Assembly: GCA_011799875.1 (NCBI GenBank)
Contig: CM022298.1
Location: 287,404,395-287,468,394 of the forward strand
DNA from: Thinopyrum elongatum
Lineage: Eukaryota; Streptophyta; Magnoliopsida; Poales; Poaceae
DNA length: 64,000 nucleotides
Reading direction: 5' to 3'
A program made the position numbers and the translations under genes. Positions 31,760 through 42,341 of this stretch are shown piece after piece. Within the stretch, counting starts at the first letter, position 1. Every line of letters begins with the position of its first letter. The notes under the pieces are model-generated. The model was not told the DNA's origin and ran no database searches. It saw only the letters and a list, made by a program, of their open reading frames with translations.

Positions 31760-33991
31760 ATGGCTCGCCTGATCATAGGAGAGGGCATCGGATCCGGGGG
31801 CTTCTTCGTCCCCGGACAACTCTTTGCGTTTGGCAGCATCGTGCTGCACGCAGACCCGACTGGCCATCTGGGTCAGGTTGACACCTTCGCCCCCGGACAC
31901 CGGATTCGATTCGGTGGTCTGGAATATGTTGCGGACGCACGGGGCGATCTGGTTTTCACCGGATTCACTCCCCCCTCCCGCGCCCTCACCACGCCCGCTT
32001 CGGAGTTCTTTTCCGATCCGATCGGCAGATTGGCCTCGCCAGCTTCAAGCCAGGAGAGCCCTGCTTCAAGCAGTGGCCAAACTCCACCTCCGTCTGGACA
32101 CGTCATGACTGCGGAGGACCTATCCTTGAACTTCGAGGTAGAATCAGGAGGCAGAGGCCAAGAGTCAATCTCGGCCGAACCTTCCTTTCTCAACGCTCGC
32201 CTGGCCTTGAGCCCTTATGACAAAGCGGCAGCTAACAGCCAGGGGTCACCCCCAGCCCAAAGCAGCTCAATCTCGAACCCCGATGGGGAAGCCACAAGCA
32301 AGGACCAAAGCCCGTCCTTGATCTCCAGTGACGACCCGGACCCCTTCAAGGATCCGGCCCCGCATCCCGAGCTCAGCACAGCCAGCGGAAACCAAGGATC
32401 AGCCAGGTCATTGATCGCCCCCCATGCCATTACAACAGAATTCGGCTCGGAGCCCTCGAGCTCGGCAACCCTCACAATGTTAAATGAGGCGCTGGACCGA
32501 ATTCAGAACATGACCATCCAGGAGGACCTGCCCTCCGCCTTCAATCATCAACCCTTCGAGGCGCACCATAGGGAATTTTGCGTCCCACCCACCACCCACT
32601 TGGTAGCCACTATCGACGATTTAACCGATATGCTAGACTACAATTCGGAAAATACCGAATACATGGACGAGGAGGACGGACCCACGGTCAATACTGATGT
32701 CGCCCCCTCCCCCACCATCACCGGTCGCTGGTCGGCCACATCCACCTACGACATTTACATGGTGGACACCCCCCAGAACGCCGATGGCACTCCTGATCAG
32801 GACTGGGGCAAGCCCAGAGACGAGCCGCCCAAACGTCGAAAACAGCACCGTCGATCAAAGCCACGTCGAAGCCATGCGAGGAACATGGACTCTACGGAGA
32901 ACGGCACCGTAAATAATACGGATGACCTTGCCGGAGACGCAGCTCTCAAACATCATCAGGATGACCCCGGGGGGCAGGAGGACCCGCTCAATTCAGAAAA
33001 CCCCGATGACTTCGAGGATAGCAACTACTTCCCACTCTCTGAAGAGGAGGTCAGTCTTGGAGAGGACGATTTCATCGTCCCCGAAGACCCTCTGGAGCAG
33101 GAACGGTTCAAGCGGAGGCTTTTAGCCACCGCCCGCAGCCTAAAGAAACAAAAACGCAAAATCAAAGCCCAACAGGGCACCCTCAACGACCGATGGACTA
33201 AAGTCCTAGCTGCCGAAGAAGGGTATGGCCGCGAACAACCAACCAAAAGTTATCCCAAGCGAAGACTCCTGCCGCAGTTCGACGATGAGGCCGTAGAGCC
33301 CACACGCCCGATATACACAAGCGCCAAACAGCCGGACCGCCCCCCTAGAGGGCGGGACAGGGAAGCTGACGAGGCCGAACACCCAGCCGCCCCACCTCGC
33401 CATCACGGCAAGGACCAAGTGCGGCCCACTTACGAGTACGACCTCCGCCATGACCTAGATGCTCGAGGAGGCCGTACCAGGTCCATCTACGGACCCAGAG
33501 AAGACCCGCCCGCTTACCGGGAAGGATACTATGATTGGCTAAACCGAAATGATAGAATCCGGGAGCAGCAGCAGATTCGGAGGGCCGAAGACCTCCGACG
33601 TGATGTAGCCCGAGTTCGGGGCACCGCACACCCTTTGTGCTTCACAGAGAGGGTAATGCAACACCAATTCCCAGAAGGCTTCAAGCCTGTGAACATCGAA
33701 TCATATGACAGAACCATAGATCCAGCCATATGGATAGAGGATTTCCTCCTCCACATTCACATGGCGCGAGGAGATGACCTCCACGCCATCAAATATTTGC
33801 CGCTAAAGCTTAAAGGTCCAGCTCGACACTGGTTGAACAGCCTTCCTGAAGACTCTATAGGCTGCTGGGAAGAGCTCGAGGACGCTTTCCAAGCAAACTT
33901 TCAGGGCACCTATGTCCGGCCTCCGGATGCTGACCACCTAAATCGCATCACACAACAACCCAGAGAATCTGCCCGACAATTTTGGAAATGA
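31760..33991 (+). CDS. Gypsy Gag polyprotein, gag-protease element
   Basis: At 743 codons this is the longest open frame in the window. The N-terminal 480 residues are low-complexity, Ser/Pro- and Asp/Glu-rich. Residues 450-480 are Lys/Arg-rich with a likely short coiled coil (ARSLKKQKRKIKAQQGTL). The conserved retrotransposon Gag core lies at residues 655-740 (DRTIDPAIWIEDFLLHIHMA, KYLPLKLKGPARHWLNSLP, CWEELEDAFQANFQGTY, ESARQFWK). TGA 33989-33991 cuts the core; FLTKKNQIIDCPDAEALAG follows in the same frame up to TAG 34310-34312, so the stop is probably a CGA to TGA change. The start ATG 31760 lies 47 bp after the LTR, close to the primer site. Confidence 0.86.
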   Translation: MARLIIGEGIGSGGFFVPGQLFAFGSIVLHADPTGHLGQVDTFAPGHRIRFGGLEYVADARGDLVFTGFTPPSRALTTPASEFFSDPIGRLASPASSQESPASSSGQTPPPSGHVMTAEDLSLNFEVESGGRGQESISAEPSFLNARLALSPYDKAAANSQGSPPAQSSSISNPDGEATSKDQSPSLISSDDPDPFKDPAPHPELSTASGNQGSARSLIAPHAITTEFGSEPSSSATLTMLNEALDRIQNMTIQEDLPSAFNHQPFEAHHREFCVPPTTHLVATIDDLTDMLDYNSENTEYMDEEDGPTVNTDVAPSPTITGRWSATSTYDIYMVDTPQNADGTPDQDWGKPRDEPPKRRKQHRRSKPRRSHARNMDSTENGTVNNTDDLAGDAALKHHQDDPGGQEDPLNSENPDDFEDSNYFPLSEEEVSLGEDDFIVPEDPLEQERFKRRLLATARSLKKQKRKIKAQQGTLNDRWTKVLAAEEGYGREQPTKSYPKRRLLPQFDDEAVEPTRPIYTSAKQPDRPPRGRDREADEAEHPAAPPRHHGKDQVRPTYEYDLRHDLDARGGRTRSIYGPREDPPAYREGYYDWLNRNDRIREQQQIRRAEDLRRDVARVRGTAHPLCFTERVMQHQFPEGFKPVNIESYDRTIDPAIWIEDFLLHIHMARGDDLHAIKYLPLKLKGPARHWLNSLPEDSIGCWEELEDAFQANFQGTYVRPPDADHLNRITQQPRESARQFWK

Positions 33992-34312
33992 TTCCTGACC
34001 AAGAAAAACCAGATCATCGACTGTCCGGATGCCGAAGCCTTGGCTGGCTTCAAGCATAGTGTCAAGGATGAATGGCTCGTACGGCAGCTCAACCAGGACA
34101 AACCAAGAACTATGGCAGCCCTTACTTCCCTCATGACCCGCTTTTGCGCAAGCGAAGACAGTTGGCTTGCTCACAAAAACACCAACCCAGACACGCCCGG
34201 TACCTTTGAGGTTCGAGATGGAAATGGAAAGCCCCGACGCAGCAAGAATAAATGTCACCACAATGACGGCGAGGGCGAGGATACGACAGTAAATGCCGAA
34301 TTCCAAAACTAG

Positions 34313-35295
34313 AAGTTCAGACCCCGAAAGAAAGCCCCTAAAGGCAATAGTGACGGCCCTCCAGACTGGATACAATCTGGACAGGCCCTGTCAGATCCAC
34401 GGCACGTCGAAGAAGCCTGCCAACCACTCCAACCGAAATTGTTTGGTGATCAAACAGGCCGGCAAGCTCACAGCCGAAGACTCGGGCAAAAGCCCACGAA
34501 GCAAGGACGACGATGAGCCCCGCAGGCGAAACAGTGGAGGCCAGAAACCCTTCCCTTCTGAGGTCAAGACGGCAAACATGATCTATGCAACCCACATATA
34601 CCGAAGAAGGAGAGGAAGCGAGCGCTATGAGACGTATATTCCGTCGAGCTAGTAGCGCTGAAGTTCAATCCATGGTCAGCCTGTCCGATCACGTTCGATC
34701 GCAGGGACCATCCGACCAGCATACGCCACGGAGGGTCTGCAGCCTTGGTGCTCGACCCTATCATCGATGGATTCCACCTCACTAGAGTCCTTATGGATGG
34801 AGGTAGCAGCCTCAATATGATATACGAAGATACAGTGAGGAAAATGTGGATCGATCCATCATGGATCAAACCCAGTAACACCACTTTCAAGGGAGTCATT
34901 CCGGGAGTAGAGGCCCGCTGTATAGGCACCGTGACGCTTGAAGTAGTGTTCGGATCTCCGGATAACTTCCAAAACGAGGACTTGATCTTCGACATAGCAC
35001 CTTTTCACAGCGGCTATCACACCCTACTCGGCCGAACATTGTTCGCCAAATTATAGTCGTCCCGCATTACGCGTACCTCAAGTTGAAGATGCCTAGTCCC
35101 TCAGGCATCATAACTATCAACGGCAACATAGAATGCTCACTTCGAACCGAAGAGCACACTGCGGCCATAGCGGCCGAAGACTACACTGGCCCATACAGGT
35201 CCAGATTCCGACCCGCCGTAAAGGCCGGCGACAATAGTAAACGGGTTCAAACCCGTTCCCCGTCATGGGAACCCACATGCGTTCGCCGCAAATAG
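34313..35295 (+). pseudogene. Gypsy zinc-knuckle-like segment and aspartic protease, gag-protease element
   Basis: CQIHGTSKKPANHSNRNC (near 34391-34444) is the CxxH...H...C motif found before protease in this gypsy group. After a frame change, LDPIIDGFHLTRVLMDGGSS (34745-34806) contains the DGGSSLN form of the retropepsin active site, followed by YHTLLGRTLFAKL. Another frame holds the C-terminal block MPSPSGIITINGN and CSLRTEEHTAAIAAED, the usual approach to RT. No RT follows. At least two frame changes separate the parts. Confidence 0.82.
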
Positions 35296-36617
35296 GGATA
35301 CGCGCCCCACGGCACACCCACATTCTTCACGCTCCACGCGCCTCGTCAGCACAACTTCACACTCAAAATACCATGGGCAGCCGTGAGGCATACATTAATG
35401 AATCCGAAGTGCATGTTAGGTCAAGCCGAACTTCGGAATTACTTCGTCTTCGGACGACCCGGGGACCAATTCTGGGTAACCCCAAGCATAAAGCTTCATC
35501 GGCAGGGTCCTCGCCCATCAAGGTCTCATCGAAGGTTCCAACCCCCACCTATCAGAAGCAAAGGCGCAGATGTGCAGCAGGGCACAGTGAAGGCTTCAAC
35601 TCACGCATCAAGGCCCTGCGTCAACCTTTACTCTGTAAACTTTCTTTTTCTTTCGCAAGTACTACCTTCGCAGTTTGAATTGTACGGATAGACATCTCGA
35701 GCTTACGAGAAATAATAAAAATACCCTTTATGGTGTTTGGATATCCGCATCCTGCGATTTGTCTATCCCCTTTTCTATTTCTTCCCTCGCTCTTTGAACA
35801 ACCTGGCATAAAAATACATTAACTAGTCAAGAGTTCGATTTATATATCAGCTCAATATCTTCAAGTCCGGCACTGCTCTCCGCTAGGTGTTCGGCGTCTC
35901 GGATATTGCATTATATGCATCAAATTCCGAACCATGTCTTAGGTCAATAGTTGGGTTGCCTGGCTCCTGTGCTTGCCTCTTATGTTCCACATGTTTGGCT
36001 AAGAGGGCAAAGGGAGAACCCATGCGATTGTACTTCTGGCTCGCCCGGTCAAGTACCTCAGGAGGAGAAAGCTGAAAACTGACCGTCATGGTAAGCGTGA
36101 ACTGTCAGCGATCCGACGATGAGGTTCGACTCCAAAAATCGTTGGCGATTTCGCCGTGTCACACGAAGGGTTCGTCTTAACACAAACCACGTGATCGGAA
36201 AGGGCAGGTTTTGATCCCCAAGTACATCACAATACACCGGGGGCTAGTCCCTAGTCCCCACCATCAAGCTCCTACAGCTAAGTGAAAGCAATAAAACCGA
36301 ATAGCCCGATTGTCTGGTTTCGCTCCCGCACTACCGCCTCCAGGTACCAAGACGTTGGCTAAGGGTAACAGTGCGGAGGCGAAACACCCATCGTGATATT
36401 CACTTGGGGGCTGAAGCCGACGACTGGTAGCTTTCAGAATAAACATACGGCCGCACAGGAGTCAAAATTAAATCATGACAATATAAAGCAAGTTAGCCAT
36501 ATGCATTATAAAGCATGAGGTCCGCTTAATGCAAAATTAATACAATCACTCAAGCACTACATCTTTCGAACACTGGCCCTCTATCGCCCGCGCGCCTTTC
36601 ATCACCTGTGCAAAGTA
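35296..36617. other. Non-coding middle of the gag-protease gypsy element
   Basis: This stands where RT, RNase H and integrase would be in an autonomous element. I see none of their motifs on either strand. The DNA is moderately A/T-rich with short unrelated frames. Confidence 0.7.
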
Positions 36618-39600
36618 CTACTCAGGGCAGCGATGCTCCTTTCCCTTGGGCGGAGGACCAGTGGCCATTTCCATTGGATTAGTCCTCGGCCAATGCACCA
36701 TGGTCTTCGCGAATGCAAGCCTCGCCCCCTCAAGGCACGTTGACCGCTTTACGGCGTCAATCCGGAGCGGCGCCTCCTGCAGCTTCTGCACAAGGCCGAA
36801 GTAGGTGTCCGGAAGGGGCTCGGCAGGCCACAAACTGACATAGAGGTCCTTCATGGCCATCTCGGACATCTGATGCATCTCCATCAGCTGCTTCATTTGA
36901 TCACTGAGGAGGGGAGGACGCTCGTAATCTGAAAACTGTGACCAGAAGAGCCGCTACATGGAGTCCTCCTCAAGGGTGGCATAGTGCCTCGTCGTGGCCG
37001 CCACATTCTTCGGAACTTCGGCGAAGACGCCTACGGAGTGCCAGACCCGCGTTAGCAGGGCGAACATGTTGCCTCTGAACACACTCTGCAGTAAGTATTT
37101 CTTACGATTTGCAATTTGTGCGGCTTGGCGGAGCTCCTCCCAGACACCTCGCGCGTTAGTCCTCGCCTCCTGGAGCTCCTTCTCCGCCTTCGATAGACAG
37201 GAGGACTGCTCCTCCTGCCCCTTCTCAAGGGCCTCCAGCTTCTCGGCGGCATCCTGGAGCTCCACTTGGACTTCGGTCACTCGAGCCTCGTGCTGCTCAG
37301 CAGCAAGCTTGGCCTTCTTAAGCTCGGCCAGCGCCTTCTCAGCGGTCGTCTTCTTCGCGGCCGCCTCGACCTCGGCTATCTTCAGGGCCTCCGTCAAGCC
37401 CTCGACCTCGGCGGCAGCAACTACAGGATCGTCAAGATAAAGGGTTAGCATACAGTCCGGATCGTCAATATCCGGTGTCAAGCAAAGTACACATCTTCTC
37501 ACATGACTTACCTTGCGCCTCGTCAAGTCGTTTGTTGACAAGGTCAAGCTCTTCATCGAAAAGCTTGAGCTTCCGATCCATCTCCTCTAACGCCGCGGCA
37601 TTAGCAGCCGCGGCCACGGAAGATGCATGCGTCAGCAAAAGAAATGTCGACATCATTAATCGGCCTACCGAATTTGATCCTCTATAGTTTTCTTCGAAGT
37701 CCTTGCAGAGTCTCGGGGGCTGCTATGTATAAGGCCTACCCAAACTAACAATTACAACTGCATTATGAGGACAGAGCATTACTTGACTTACCTCAAAGCC
37801 TATTAGAAGGCCTTAGACAGCGTCATTCTGTCTGGATTGGATGGACTGAACACCCTGCATAACCGCACTCATAAGAGTGCGGTGCCCGTCAATGATGGCG
37901 GAGTTGTTCACCAGCTCCTCCAGCACGTCTGCCAGCCAGCCGCCGCCCGTGTGGAGGTGTTCGGCACTGATGTTGGCTCCCCAGCCCCTTCCCCGCTGGG
38001 AGAAGCCTGGGCCGTCAAAGGCCTTGGGGGCTCAGGAGTGGTTGACAGATGGGGTCCGGATGGTCCGGACTCCTTTCCCGCGTCAGCCAGGAGGGATGCT
38101 CCCTCCTGGTCTTCGGTGACTGAGGTGTTAACCTCGGTCATTACGGCGTCGACCTCTCCCCCTGTGTTCGGAGGAGGAGGAGTCCTTTGGGACCGCACCT
38201 CCTCAACCTCTTCGGGGACCAGGGGAGGCGCGGAGTGCGCCATAGACCCACTGTCCACTAGTTCGGTGGGCGGAGACATCCCCTCCGAAGTCTGCTCGGT
38301 GGGGCGTTCATGTGGGGGGCTGCAATTCAGAAGGGTTAGCCTTCAACTAAAACGAATTACTGAAAACAGTATAGCTAAAAATACGAACGCCTTACCTGCT
38401 GGCTGGGGGCTTCACCCTGGGTCCCTTCTGCGGGATCTCCTCGGACGCCTCGGACTCCTTGTCGGAGTCCGAGCTGTCGGACAGGACCAGCTTAGGCCGG
38501 CATCGTCTCTTCGGGGCCGGAGAAGGTTGGACCTCCACGACGTCCTCGGACACCACCCTCTTTTTGGAACGCGAGGAGGCACTTTCCTCCTCGCCCTCAT
38601 CCTCATCCCCATCCTGCACGGATGAGGCCACAGCGTCTCCGGACCGGTTGCCCGGACGAACCCTGCGGCGGAGGCCCTCCCTGGCCTCCGATACTTCTTT
38701 TTTCTTGCCCTTCTTGACGGGCGCCTTATAAGGCACTACGACCAGCAGCTTTTCCAGCTGCTCTGATCGGGGCCCTTCCGGTAATGGCGCCGGGCCGCTG
38801 ATCTTCTTGGCCTTGGCAAGCCAGCCCTGCAAAATCCGCATAACCAGGTCAGGCCGAACCAAACGTGATATGAATATCTGAACACTCCTCGAAGAATAGC
38901 GCTGCTCACCTCCTTTGGGGGGTTCGCGGCATCAAGGCCGATGTCCTTCCCCTCGACCGGCCACTCCTTCTGGGGCTGGAATAATTAGCCCCATATTTTG
39001 TCAGAAGTCGTGCCATAGAGGTATCGCACGGTGGCCAGATCCTTGGGCTAATGCTCCCACATAGGCTTGGCCCTCTCCTGGCAAGGAAGGAGCCGGCGGT
39101 GGAGCATGATCTAGACCACATCGACCAGCTTCACGCCGGTCTCTATTATGCTGTCGACGCATTTCTGCAACGCCTTCGTGTGAGCGACACACCCCCAGTC
39201 CGGGCTCTTGGTGGTCCATGAGGCCAATCTGGTACGGGGTCCGAGCCTGAATGCGGGGGCCGCTCCCCAGGCGGCCTCCCTCGGCTCGGTGATGTAAAAC
39301 CACTCCTTTTGCCACATCCAGACGGTGTCGACGAAGTGGTCGTCCGGCCACTGGACCCGCATCAGTTTACTAATCATGGCCCCCCCACAGTCCGCATGCT
39401 CGCCGCCAACCACCTTGGGCTTGACATTGAACACCTTCAGCCATAAACCGAAGTGAGGCTGAACTCGAAGGAGCGCTTCGCAGAAGACGATGAAGGTCGA
39501 GATGTGGAGGAGGGAATTGGGGGCTAGATCGTGAAAATCTAGCCCGTAGAAGAACATCAGCCCCCGCACAAAGGGGTGCAGGAGAAATCCTAGCCCCCTA

Positions 39601-39779
39601 AGGAAATGGGGAAGAAACACGACCCTCTCGCCCGGCTGGGGTGTGGGGATGATCTGGCCCTCTTCGGGGGCCCGATGAGCAACGTCGGCCGGCAAATATC
39701 TGGCCTACTTCAGCAGCAGAATGTCATCATCGGTGATGGAGGAGGCTTCCCACTTCTCGTTGGCGCCCGAGATTGCCAT
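36618..39779 (-). pseudogene. Antisense multi-exon accessory gene, PF04195 (putative gypsy type transposon) family
   Basis: Start ATG at 39779 (MAISGANEKWEASS). The first exon holds the family domain: HFLRGLGFLLHPFVRGLMFF, YGLDFHDLAPNSLLHISTFI, FCEALLRVQPHFGLW. It is broken by TAG at 39705-39707 and a stop near 39111. The second exon (about 38826-38396) is Lys-rich then acidic Ser-rich. The third (about 38319-37810) is Pro/Glu-rich. The last (from about 37420 to 36618) is a long Ala/Glu/Lys coiled coil with the end block VWHSVGVFAEVPKNVAATTR and MKDLYVSLWPAEPLPDTYF. Donors CAG|GTAAG (plus 38398-38391) and AAG|GTAAGT, and acceptors TTTTGCAG, TTGCAG and CTGTAG, are visible. It runs against gag. 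Function unknown. Confidence 0.76.
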
Positions 39780-39899
39780 GGTCGAAGGAGACGGGATAGG
39801 GTTTGCTGTGGAAGCAGAGGAAAGGGGCGCTGGAGCTCTAAGGATCTGTGTGAGCGGGAGGTGGAAGAAGGCGTGGGTTGCTGATTGTGATAGCTCTCC

Positions 39900-39906
39900 C
39901 TTTATA
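39900..39906 (-). promoter_or_regulatory. TATA-like box for the antisense PF04195 gene
   Basis: TATAAAG on the minus strand, about 120 bp before the ATG at 39779. It fits a dedicated antisense promoter just inside the 3' LTR. Confidence 0.5.
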
Positions 39907-40340
39907 GACTGTTGATAGGCCTGGGATTTCTTTTTCCACGCCATTGGCTTCTCCACTTCCCGATATGCCCGTGACATTATGTGCGGGGAGGAGAATCGAA
40001 ATCATTAACCATATCCCCCGAAAAGCGGGACACGATCTCCACCTCGAGGGGGCATGCCAAATGTGGTGTCGGCCTCGAGCTGCGCTTCCAGAAATAGTAA
40101 CTGCTCGGCGTTATGGCCGGAAGTGACTCTTCGTTGGAGGAGAAAAGGTTGTCAGATGAAGGCACCATTTACACTTGAACGGTGTTTGTTATTTCCTTCG
40201 GTGTTAAGTAAAACTGCCGTTTCAGATCCCGGACATCACTTGGTTCCGAATATGGGTAAAACATACTGAAGAACTCGCCTCGCAAGCCGAATACTGGTCG
40301 GGTGAGCGGATGCCGGATACAAGCCTTGGCGTTGGAGGCA

Positions 40341-40354
40341 AGTTCGGGGGCTAC
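40341..40354 (+). other. Polypurine tract of the gag-protease gypsy element
   Basis: AGTTCGGGGGCTAC directly before the 3' LTR start TGAGGG. It ends GGGGGCTAC as at 28571-28584. Confidence 0.82.
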
Positions 40355-40806
40355 TGAGGGAGTCATGGACTAAGGGGTCCTCGGGGCGACGGCCCGTTAT
40401 ACATGGGCCGGACTGGTGGAGCCGTATAGTGATAGGAGATCTATGAAGCCGTCGTGTGCCCTCCAAGTCAAGAAGGCGCAGGATCTCTTTAAACCCTTAT
40501 TGTAATCTATCTTCGGTAACCCTAACCCTACCGGTGTCTATATAAACCAAGGGTTTTTAGTCTTAGGGCTAGAGCTACATTCATCACCTCATCTCCTTAG
40601 GGTTTAGCTCATGCTGATCTCGAGGTAGATCTACTCTGTAAACCACATAATACATCAAATACAATCAAGCAGGACGTAGGGTATTACCTCTTCGAGAGGG
40701 CTTGAACCTGGGTAAACACTGTGCACGTCGTCCCTTGTTCCCCATTGATCCTAGATCCACAGCTTGGGACCCCCTACACCGAGGTTTGCCGGTTTTGACA
40801 CCGACA
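40355..40806 (+). repeat. 3' LTR of the gag-protease gypsy element
   Basis: At 452 bp it is nearly identical by eye to 31263-31712, with only a handful of substitutions and two single-base insertions. TATATAAA at 40539-40546. The closeness suggests a younger insertion than the B3-carrying neighbour. Confidence 0.93.
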
Positions 40807-42341
40807 GGATCCATGTATGAAAACAAAGTATGGACTTTGGAAGTATTACCTGAAGGGTGAAAGGCCATTCAGAATAAATGGATCTTCAAGAAGAAGACGG
40901 ACGCAGACGGTAATGTCACCGTCTATAAAGCTTGACTTGTGGCCAAGGGGTTTTCACAAGTTCAAGGAGTTGACTACGATGAGACTTTATCACCCGTAGT
41001 GATGCTTAAGTCCGTTGGAATCATGTTGGCAATAGTTGCATTTTTCGATTATGAAATCTGGCAGATGGATGTCAAAACAGCGTTCCTTAATGGTTTCCTT
41101 AAGGAAGAGTTGTATATGATGCAACCAGAAGGTTTTGTCGATCCAGAGAATGCTGACAAAGTGTGCAAGCTCCAGCAATCCATTTATGGACTGGTGCAAG
41201 CGTCTCAGAGTTGAAATCTCTGCTTTGATGAGGTGATCGAAGTGTTTGGATTTATACAAGCTTATGGAGAAGCTTGTATTTATAAGAAAGTGAGTGGGAG
41301 CTCTATAGCGTTTCTAATATTATATGTGGATGACATATTGCTGATTGGAAACAATATAGAACTTTTGGAAAACATGAAGGCATATTTGAACAATAGTTTT
41401 TCAATGAAGGACCTATGAGAAGTTGCTTTCATATTAGGCATCAAGATCTATAGAGATAGATCGAGACGCTTAATAGGACTTTCACAAAGCACATACCTTG
41501 ATAAGATTTTGAAGAAGTTCAAAATGGATCAGTCCAAGAAGGGGTTCTTGCCTGTTTTGCAAGGTGTGAAGTTGAGTAAGACTCAATGCCCAACTACCAC
41601 AGAGGATAGAGAAAACATGAGTGTCATCCGCTATGCTTCTGCCATTGGCTCTATCATGTATGCGATGCTGTGAACAAGACCAGATGTTAGCCTTGCCATA
41701 AGTATGGCCGAAAGGTTTCAAATTGATCCAGGAGTGGAACCCTGGACAGCGGTCAAGAATATCCTTAAGTACTTGAAAAGGACTAAGGAAATGTTTCTCG
41801 TTTATGGAGGTGATCAAGAGCTCGTCGTAAAGGGTTACGTCGATGCAAGCTTTGACACTGATCCGGATGACTCTAAGTCTCAAACCAGATACGTATATAT
41901 CCAAAATGGGGAAGCGGTAAGCTGGTGCAGTTCCAAGCAAAGCGTGGTAGCTGATTCTACATGTGAAGCGGAGTACATAGTTGCCTCGGGGGCAGCAATG
42001 GAAGGTGTCTGGATGAAGCAGTTCATGACAGATCTTGGAGTTGTGCCCGGTGCATTGGACCCAATGACTCTGTTCCGTGACAACACTGGTGCCATTGCTC
42101 TGGCCAAGGAATCAAAGGTTTCACAAGAGGACTAGATGCATAAATCGACACATAAATTCCATCCGCGATGCGATCAAGGAGGAGGACATAAACATTTGAA
42201 AAGTACATACAAATCTGAATGTTGCAGATCCGTTGACTAAACCTCTTCCACGGGCAAAACATGATCAACACCATAACTCTAAGGGTGTTAGATTCATTAC
42301 CATGTCATGCTAGATTATTGACTCTAGTGCAAGTGGGAGAC
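40807..42341 (+). pseudogene. Angela unit 1 reverse transcriptase, RNase H and polypurine tract
   Basis: The RT resumes with MYENKVWTLEVLPEGRKAIQ-type codons, WIFKKKTDADGNVTVYKA, TGA (an Arg CGA in unit 2), GFSQVQGVDYDETLSPVV, MDVKTAFLNGFLKEELYMMQ and the catalytic YVDDILL (41323-41340). RNase H blocks include KGYVDASFDTDPDDSKSQT, VSWCSSKQSVVADSTCEAEY and LFRDNTGAIALAKES. Stops include TGA 41212-41214, a TGA near 41416, TGA 41671-41673 and TGA 42197-42199; three of the four positions are also stops in unit 2. The tract AAGTGGGAGAC (42331-42341) ends the internal domain. Confidence 0.9.

Larger units (their letters stand above)
31263..40806 (+). mobile_element. Non-autonomous Ty3/gypsy element: gag-protease only, plus antisense multi-exon gene
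   Basis: The 9544-bp element is flanked by GGATC (31258-31262 and 40807-40811), with 450-452 bp LTRs at 31263-31712 and 40355-40806. The sense strand has a long gag, a zinc-knuckle-like motif and a protease, but no RT, RNase H or integrase codons between 35300 and the 3' LTR. The right half is occupied by a minus-strand gene related to the PF04195 family. It could move only with enzymes supplied in trans. Confidence 0.92.

Noticed and set aside
35083..35295. Beginning of a reverse transcriptase after the protease of the gag-protease element
   Set aside because: The block MPSPSGIITINGN...RTEEHTAA belongs to the protease-RT approach, but none of the RT motifs follow downstream.
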